Shown here one piece after another: positions 17,626 to 21,621 of a DNA stretch of 21,621 bases. Position numbers and translations under genes: made by a program. Position 1 is the stretch's first letter. Each line of letters begins with the position of its first letter. The stretch is from Ophiothrix spiculata (Eukaryota > Echinodermata > Ophiuroidea > Amphilepidida > Ophiotrichidae): NCBI GenBank assembly GCA_000969725.1, contig JXSR01S048542.1; one strand, written 5' to 3'. Under the pieces are notes generated by a model, which had not been told where the DNA came from, did not search any database, and worked only from the letters and a program-made list of their open reading frames with translations.

Positions 17626-18006
17626 AGGGACTAGCCTAGACTCCACTTAAAAATAAAAAACTTACGGAAATGCTCTAGATAAAGCTTAATAGTGTAGTAT
17701 ATTCCAAAAAAAGTACACAAATTTACACAGAAATGGCTCAAATTGAGAGAGAATTAATTTGCAATATATCAGTCTGTGGCGGTGGTGTGACTATTCTGTG
17801 TTTTCTAAATCCTAAAATTCGTACTTAGGATGGATTTGCCAGATAAAAGATCAAACAAAGCTCCAGGATATAATTTAATACATGTTAAAAGAGTCAAAAA
17901 TTTTTAAGATTTGAAACTAGAAACACTGTTTTCACTCATTTTTTGCCTACTGCGGCAAAATTTAAAGTTGGAAAAAAGTTAGTGGGAAGAATCTAGGCCA
18001 GTCCCT
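17626..18006. mobile_element. TTAA-flanked MITE with AGGGACT ends
   Basis: AGGGACTAGCCTAGACTC at 17626 and, inverted, AGGGACTGGCCTAGATTC at the right end are terminal inverted repeats with two mismatches in 18. TTAA flanks both ends exactly (17622-17625, 18007-18010). A TTAA duplication is the hallmark of piggyBac-type insertion; whether this family belongs there is inference. Inside, near the right end, TTGCCTACTGCGGCAA forms a small hairpin. It sits only about 130 bp upstream, in gene sense, of the exon at 17385-17492. Confidence 0.8.
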
Positions 18007-18121
18007 TTAAGTCATCACATACATGCAAGAAATATGTTTCTGCTATGGCTGTTATGTTTATTTTTTTGAATTAACACCTCTTCACTAAAATGTTAAGATG
18101 ATAATCAAAATTAAACCCGTA

Positions 18122-18169
18122 TGTCAGTGGCTCTTGAAATAATTGTTCACATTTCAAAAGTCACTGACA
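18122..18169. repeat. Compact hairpin, 19-bp stem, 10-base loop
   Basis: TGTCAGTGGCTCTTGAAAT (18122-18140) and ATTTCAAAAGTCACTGACA (18151-18169) pair at 17 of 19 positions. One of the two mismatches becomes a G-U pair in RNA of either strand. It is a tight, isolated structure in what is probably intron. It is too short for a typical microRNA precursor. Confidence 0.6.
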
Positions 18170-18250
18170 GTCTGTACACTATGTAGTGTGATAACATAAA
18201 TTTGTGAAAAATAGCAGCTATTGCAAATATGACTTTCTTGTAATCACATA

Positions 18251-18490
18251 ATTGATTGATTGTTTGCTTTATTCAGACATTATTCAACATTTACAATAAC
18301 ATAACATCAAAAAAGTATGAAATTACAAAATACCAAGTTGAATAAAATGCTTTGAATAACCCAAGAAAGCTTCAAAAAGGGTCTATTTAAATTTCCATTG
18401 GGGCCAATAATGAGGTGCAAATTAAAAATTTCATTTATTTCCATCGAGGTCAAAATTTTGTAAAAATTTTGAACGAAATGTTGACCCATG
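18251..18490 (-). mobile_element. LINE-like 3' end, minus strand
   Basis: Read on the minus strand the sequence ends ...GTCTGAATAAAGCAAACAAT then CAATCAATT: an AATAAA (18268-18273 on the plus strand, TTTATT) followed by a short CAAT-repeat tail. This is how CR1/L2/Jockey-type LINE 3' ends look. The body includes two related phrases, GATGGAAATAAATG and CAATGGAAATTTAAAT. No coding part remains. The inner boundary near 18490 is approximate. Confidence 0.4.
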
Positions 18491-18851
18491 AATGATGTGT
18501 TTGATTGAATACTGCAGTATTCCCTAGTAATAGGTGTCCTACATTCACTATTAATCTTTTCTCTCTATTTATATAGCTCACAAGTTACTCTGCTTTTATC
18601 GGTTCCCATATGGCTCACTAATGCACTATAAGTAGTGACTGTAAGTAGTATTAAGTCATTACCAAGTCAACAGACGAGGTATATGCACATTTAAAGGCTA
18701 GCGTCAACTTAAAGTTTGTAATGGTTTATATCCGTAACAATTCTGTGATATGATAAATGGTAATTACACCCACTAAAGTCATATTTTTCCATTTTTCATG
18801 TTCAAATTGCATCATCTCATTTGTATTATCATTTCTCATAAATTCTAAGAA
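18491..18851. other. Unassigned stretch
   Basis: Nothing recognised. Confidence 0.4.
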
Positions 18852-18890
18852 ATATAATACAGGGATGCCAGTGGTAAGCATTGGAAAAAG

Positions 18891-19470
18891 TCACCATCTA
18901 CAAAATTTTTGGGTGTTATTATTGACGACAAGCTAACTTGGAAAAATCATATTGATGCGATATCTAAAACTATCTCGAGAAATATTGGAATGTTAACAAA
19001 ACTGAAACATTACGTACCTGAACACATTTTATATTCATTATACTGTACTCTTGTTTTACCCTATATAAATTATGGTATTCTTATCTGGGGAAACACGTAC
19101 AAATCTATTTAAGTAAAATTCACAGATTACAAAAGTGGGCCATGAGAACAATTTCTTCTGAGCATTATAGATGCCATGCTAACCCGTTATTTAAAAAAAT
19201 ACAAAATCTTAAACGTATATGATACATTTAAATTGGATCTCGGAGTGTTTATAAATGTACAAAAATCATGAAGAATTATTGCCAAAAATATTTAATGATT
19301 ATTTCCGTAAACATAACCAGAATCACACTTATGCTACAAGAAATGCTCAAAATTATAGCATTCACAATGCAAAGAAAATGTTTTCCGACCGATCAATTCG
19401 GACATCTGGTCCAGGCCTATGAAACTCTTTGGATAAAAAATCAAAAAAGCAAAAAGTGTCAAAGAGTTTA
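18891..19470 (+). pseudogene. LINE reverse-transcriptase ORF2, C-terminal part
   Basis: The frame reads STKFLGVIIDDKLTWKNHID, then ISKTISRNIGMLTKLKHYVP and LYSLYCTLVLPYINYGILIW, to a stop at 19110-19112. LGV-ID--LTW--HI and LY-TLV-PY--YG--IWGNTY are the conserved thumb-side blocks of CR1/Jockey-type reverse transcriptases, which copy LINE RNA at a nick in DNA. Beyond the stop, other frames continue the family pattern: IHRLQKWAMRTI, HANPLFKK, and a decayed end near 19470. Stop codons and frameshifts show that it is dead. The polymerase active site (YADD block) lies upstream of the truncation and is absent. Confidence 0.85.
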
Positions 19471-19803
19471 AGAAAATGTTATAAACAAACCTTTTAGACA
19501 CTTACATTTAATTCTTTAATTAATTCATGAACATATTCATAAATTGCTTTTGTTGTTTTGGGCATGTCTTGTGTTGTGCACTTTTTTGTAAAATTTAGGC
19601 CATACTCTCTGTCATTATGTAAGGTAGGCCCTACTCCACTTACTTGGGGATAACCCATTCAGGCCTTATTGGCCTTTTGTTATCTCCACAATATCATTGT
19701 TTTGTTTTAAATGGTTTGTTTTGTATTGTTTACTTATTTGATTGTTACTTATGTACATATATGATATTGAAATAAACTTGATATGATGATATGATTGATA
19801 TGA
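18891..19803 (+). mobile_element. 5'-truncated non-LTR retrotransposon
   Basis: The fragment runs from the C-terminal part of ORF2, through a roughly 300-bp 3' UTR, to GAAATAAACTTGATATGATG followed by more GATATGAT-type repeats (about 19767-19803), the LINE-style short-repeat tail. It is nested in the CAGGGATGCCAGT element. Truncation at the 5' end is the usual outcome of target-primed reverse transcription. I could not identify a reliable target duplication. Confidence 0.8.
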
Positions 19804-19942
19804 CAATTTTGAAGAAAAATGAATAAAAACTGACTCTCGCATAATAAATCCTGTTGGGGTAAATTGCAGGAAATGACTTGAAAATCATTCAAAAAGCAGG
19901 AATTCCTGCAATTGTAGGAAAACTGGCATCCCTGATAATAAT

Positions 19943-20180
19943 CAAGGATGTGGCTATAGACACAATGATCGTGTCAATATCCTCGGCCAATAATAAAATT
20001 GTTTTTCTCCTGATAACATAACCAGATCGGCTTACATAAGTAACATTAAAAGATGATTGCCTTTTACTCCACTCCACTCCATCCCATCAGGGATCATGTG
20101 ATATAGCTGGTAATGTTGGATTTAGATTGAGTTCATCACCTTACTGACCAAGGAAGCAGGCCAATCTGTGTTCTCAACAT
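19943..20180. other. Unassigned stretch
   Basis: On the minus strand about 20142-20179 has a weak acceptor (TTTCTCAAG) and donor (GTAAGG), open in one frame. The evidence is too thin for an exon call. Confidence 0.3.
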
Positions 20181-20198
20181 TTCTTGAGAAATTAAAGG

Positions 20199-20536
20199 AA
20201 CACCCAGGGGGGGGGGGCACTAGAGCTATATTGGCGTACACATGAGTGAACAAAAAACATGGAAAAGGGGTCTTTTTTCACTTACCAACACGGAAAGCAC
20301 TGCACTTGTTTAGGGTCTTAAATCACTAATTTGTAACAACAACAACAAAATATTCCATAAAAAGTGGATTTTTTCAAAACATGAAGAAAAAAATCAATTT
20401 TTAAGGGGTAAAAGTTTGAGTTACCAAGTGCATGTAAATCCTTGTTTAGGGGGTATTTTGTAAACTTATGTTCATGCATGTATACATCAATATATCTGAG
20501 TTCCCCCCCCCCCCCCCTGGGAAGAAACACCCAGGG
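20199..20536. mobile_element. Foldback element bordered by poly-G and poly-C tracts
   Basis: The left border is CCCA, eleven G (20207-20217), then CACTAG. The right border is GTT, fifteen C (20503-20517), then TGGG. AACACCCAGGG occurs at both outer edges in the same orientation (20199-20209, 20526-20536), a likely target duplication or junction repeat. Just outside are TTGAGAAATT (20184-20193) and, inverted, AAATTCTCAA (20537-20546). The interior has AACAACAACAACAAA (20337-20350) and no ORF worth a call. Border structure resembles 5238-5706. Confidence 0.65.
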
Positions 20537-20831
20537 AAATTCTCAATCACTAGAGACAAAGGTTAAGTGTCAATCAGGAATTTTACATAAAATGTTCATT
20601 TTTGTTGACCCAAAGCTAATTATTGGTAGGAAAGTGCACGGGAAAGTGACATGAAAAGGAAACAAATCAAATATAGAAGGGTTTTCTTCACCAACAGTTT
20701 TCTTTTTCCTACAAAATTAAGTTGGGAAGGGGGCTCTCAAAAGGGAGGAGCAGACCCTACAAAATGTGAGTACATTTCTTTGATTATTAATTGATTGTAT
20801 TGAACAATATGTTCCTTGGATTTGAAAGATG
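20537..20831. other. Unassigned stretch
   Basis: AG-rich in places, with no recognised feature. Confidence 0.4.
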
Positions 20832-20839
20832 TTGACACC

Positions 20840-21145
20840 CAGGCCTGTAGCCAGGATTTTTTAAGGGGTGCGGATTTTTTTAAAAACAATTTTAGTTTTG
20901 GTGGTCCCTACACTAATCCAAGGGGTTTTTTTTTTAGAAAGTGACAAGCAAAAAAAAAAGCTTCTCACTAGTTTTATTTAACAGTATTTTGTGTAATAGT
21001 TTACCAAAAATGATCATTGTAAAGGCTTTTTGTGGTTTGGTGGTTCTTTTTGTGGACCTTTAAGTACTTATTTGGCAAACGTTTTTTGTATATTGTCAAA
21101 TTTGGGGGTGCAATGCCCCAATGCAACCCCCTGGATACAGGCCTG
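20840..21145. mobile_element. hAT-like MITE with CAGGCCTGTAGCCAGG ends
   Basis: CAGGCCTGTAGCCAGGA at the left and, inverted, CAGGCCTGTATCCAGGG at the right are terminal inverted repeats with two mismatches in 17. Flanking 8-mers are TTGACACC (20832-20839) and TGGACACC (21146-21153), one mismatch apart, as expected of an older hAT insertion. Subterminal GGGGTGCGGA is matched at the other end, inverted, by TGCACCCCC-type sequence. The 306-bp body has no transposase. Confidence 0.85.
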
Positions 21146-21153
21146 TGGACACC

Positions 21154-21525
21154 ATACATTATGTAACATATCAGTACTCAACTGCAGCACAGCCAACATC
21201 AGTGTCACCAGCACTGCAAACTTTAAAAGGTATGATTCAACAAAGAGGGCAGTCACTCTTTTGCATATAGTATATAACTTTAACTTATGTTATAATGCTA
21301 CACTTTATAATATTCTCCAGTGAATATGAGAATTATCCATATGACTGCTTTTCAATCCTAGCTATCTTCCCTGGTGCATTATATGCCCAATTCAATTTCA
21401 TGCTCTTATGATTTGAATTCATCAAGCAGTATTTGCCTGCAACCAAATTGGGTCAAAAGGTGAACTCTCTGTCATGTTATGCTCTATTAATTGCAGCTGC
21501 GTGACTCTTTCCTATAGAGCTCATT
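21154..21525. other. Unassigned stretch with an exon-like segment on the plus strand
   Basis: Between ATATCAG and GGTATGATT, 21175-21229 (55 bp) is more GC-rich than its flanks and open in frame as YSTAAQPTSVSPALQTLK. The host gene recognised here runs on the other strand and the acceptor has no pyrimidine tract, so I leave it uncalled. Confidence 0.3.
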
Positions 21526-21621
21526 TGTGACCCGTCATATCGAAAGGTACCTTAAGGGGGGAAAGCACATCACTCATTATTGCATTTTTGCAAATTTATT
21601 TTGTACCATAACTTTTGAACA
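21526..21621 (+). mobile_element. Left end of an element related to the 2.4-4.2 kb MITEs (cut by window edge)
   Basis: TGTGACCCGTCATATCGAAA, continuing GGTACCTTAAGG, matches the terminal repeat of the elements at 2356-2796 and 3750-4194 almost base for base. After the terminal repeat the sequence (GGGGAAAGCACATCACTCAT and on) does not match their interior. It is probably a different subfamily mobilised by the same enzyme. The right end is outside the window. Confidence 0.7.

Larger units (their letters stand above)
18860..19934. mobile_element. CAGGGATGCCAGT element interrupted by a LINE
   Basis: CAGGGATGCCAGT at 18860-18872 and its exact complement ACTGGCATCCCTG at 19922-19934 mark the ends. 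ATAATA lies directly outside both (18854-18859, 19935-19940), a possible target duplication. CAGGG ends suggest hAT or a similar superfamily. The left end contributes only about 30 bp before LINE sequence starts. The right end (from about 19804) includes the 14-bp palindrome GCAGGAATTCCTGC (19896-19909). The original element was therefore short and non-autonomous, and the LINE arrived later. Confidence 0.65.

Noticed and set aside
17662..17680. Micro-exon bounded by TCTAG and GTAAGT on the minus strand
   Set aside because: A nine-base exon inside a MITE with no supporting acceptor tract is most likely chance.
20142..20179. Upstream exon of the minus-strand gene
   Set aside because: The frame is open and the phase would fit, but the splice sites are weak and 38 bp is too short to judge from sequence alone.
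20318..20654. Opposed ORFs over the poly-C tract
   Set aside because: Pro or Gly runs come from the homopolymer. They are not genes.
21030..21323. 97-codon plus-strand ORF, the longest in the window
   Set aside because: Most of it crosses the hAT-like MITE and its target duplication. It reads through the terminal repeat.

Overview
The window looks like AT-rich, intron-rich, transposon-dense animal DNA, not bacterial or viral DNA. There are no operons or long ORFs. I see splice-site-bounded short exons, a tRNA-derived SINE with an (ATT)n tail, non-LTR and Penelope-like retroelement fragments, and many small inverted-repeat elements with 2-, 4- or 8-bp target duplications. The mixture (elements ending CAGGCCTGTAGCCAGG, poly-G-bordered elements with GCAC inside, CAGGGTGTCCC-type ends) makes me think of a marine invertebrate such as an echinoderm or hemichordate. 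That taxonomic guess is from memory of such genomes and is weak.

The only host gene I can support runs on the minus strand. Its last two coding exons are at 17385-17492 (36 codons, phase 0 at both ends) and 8527-8610 (27 codons, then TGA TGA TAG). They have clean splice sites, match in phase, and are separated by an 8.8-kb intron. I do not recognise the protein. Its 3' UTR probably lies below 8527 and would include a very GC-rich inverted-repeat element at 8150-8454.

Layout: 99-461 tRNA-SINE; 504-982 foldback element; 996-1100 and 1754-2000 smaller inverted repeats; 2356-4194 two copies of one MITE in opposite orientation around a second inverted-repeat element and a near-perfect cruciform; 4303-4589 TA-flanked CAGGGTGTCCC MITE; 4640-5075 decayed, internally duplicated Penelope-like reverse transcriptase; 5238-5706 poly-C foldback; 6119-6524 hAT-like element; 7526-7674 small MITE; 8150-8454 GC-rich element; 8895-9213 hAT-like element with a perfect 8-bp target duplication; 10097-10279 LINE C-terminal remnant; 10500-11002 element with TCGG-rich ends; 12487-12693 inverted repeat; 14602-15494 TA-flanked foldback with long arms and a dead mariner-type transposase tail; 15761-15914 tandem duplication; 17626-18006 TTAA-flanked MITE; 18251-18490 minus-strand LINE 3' end; 18860-19934 CAGGGATGCCAGT element invaded by a 5'-truncated LINE; 20199-20536 poly-G foldback; 20840-21145 hAT-like CAGGCCTGTAGCC element; 21526-end the start of another element sharing ends with the pair at 2.4-4.2 kb.

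No intact mobile-element protein is present, so every element here would depend on enzymes supplied from elsewhere. The most notable features are the 440-bp inverted pair, the duplicated Penelope-like fragment, the two homopolymer-bordered foldbacks, and an unrecognised host gene whose last intron has been filled by insertions. I found no obviously new coding system.
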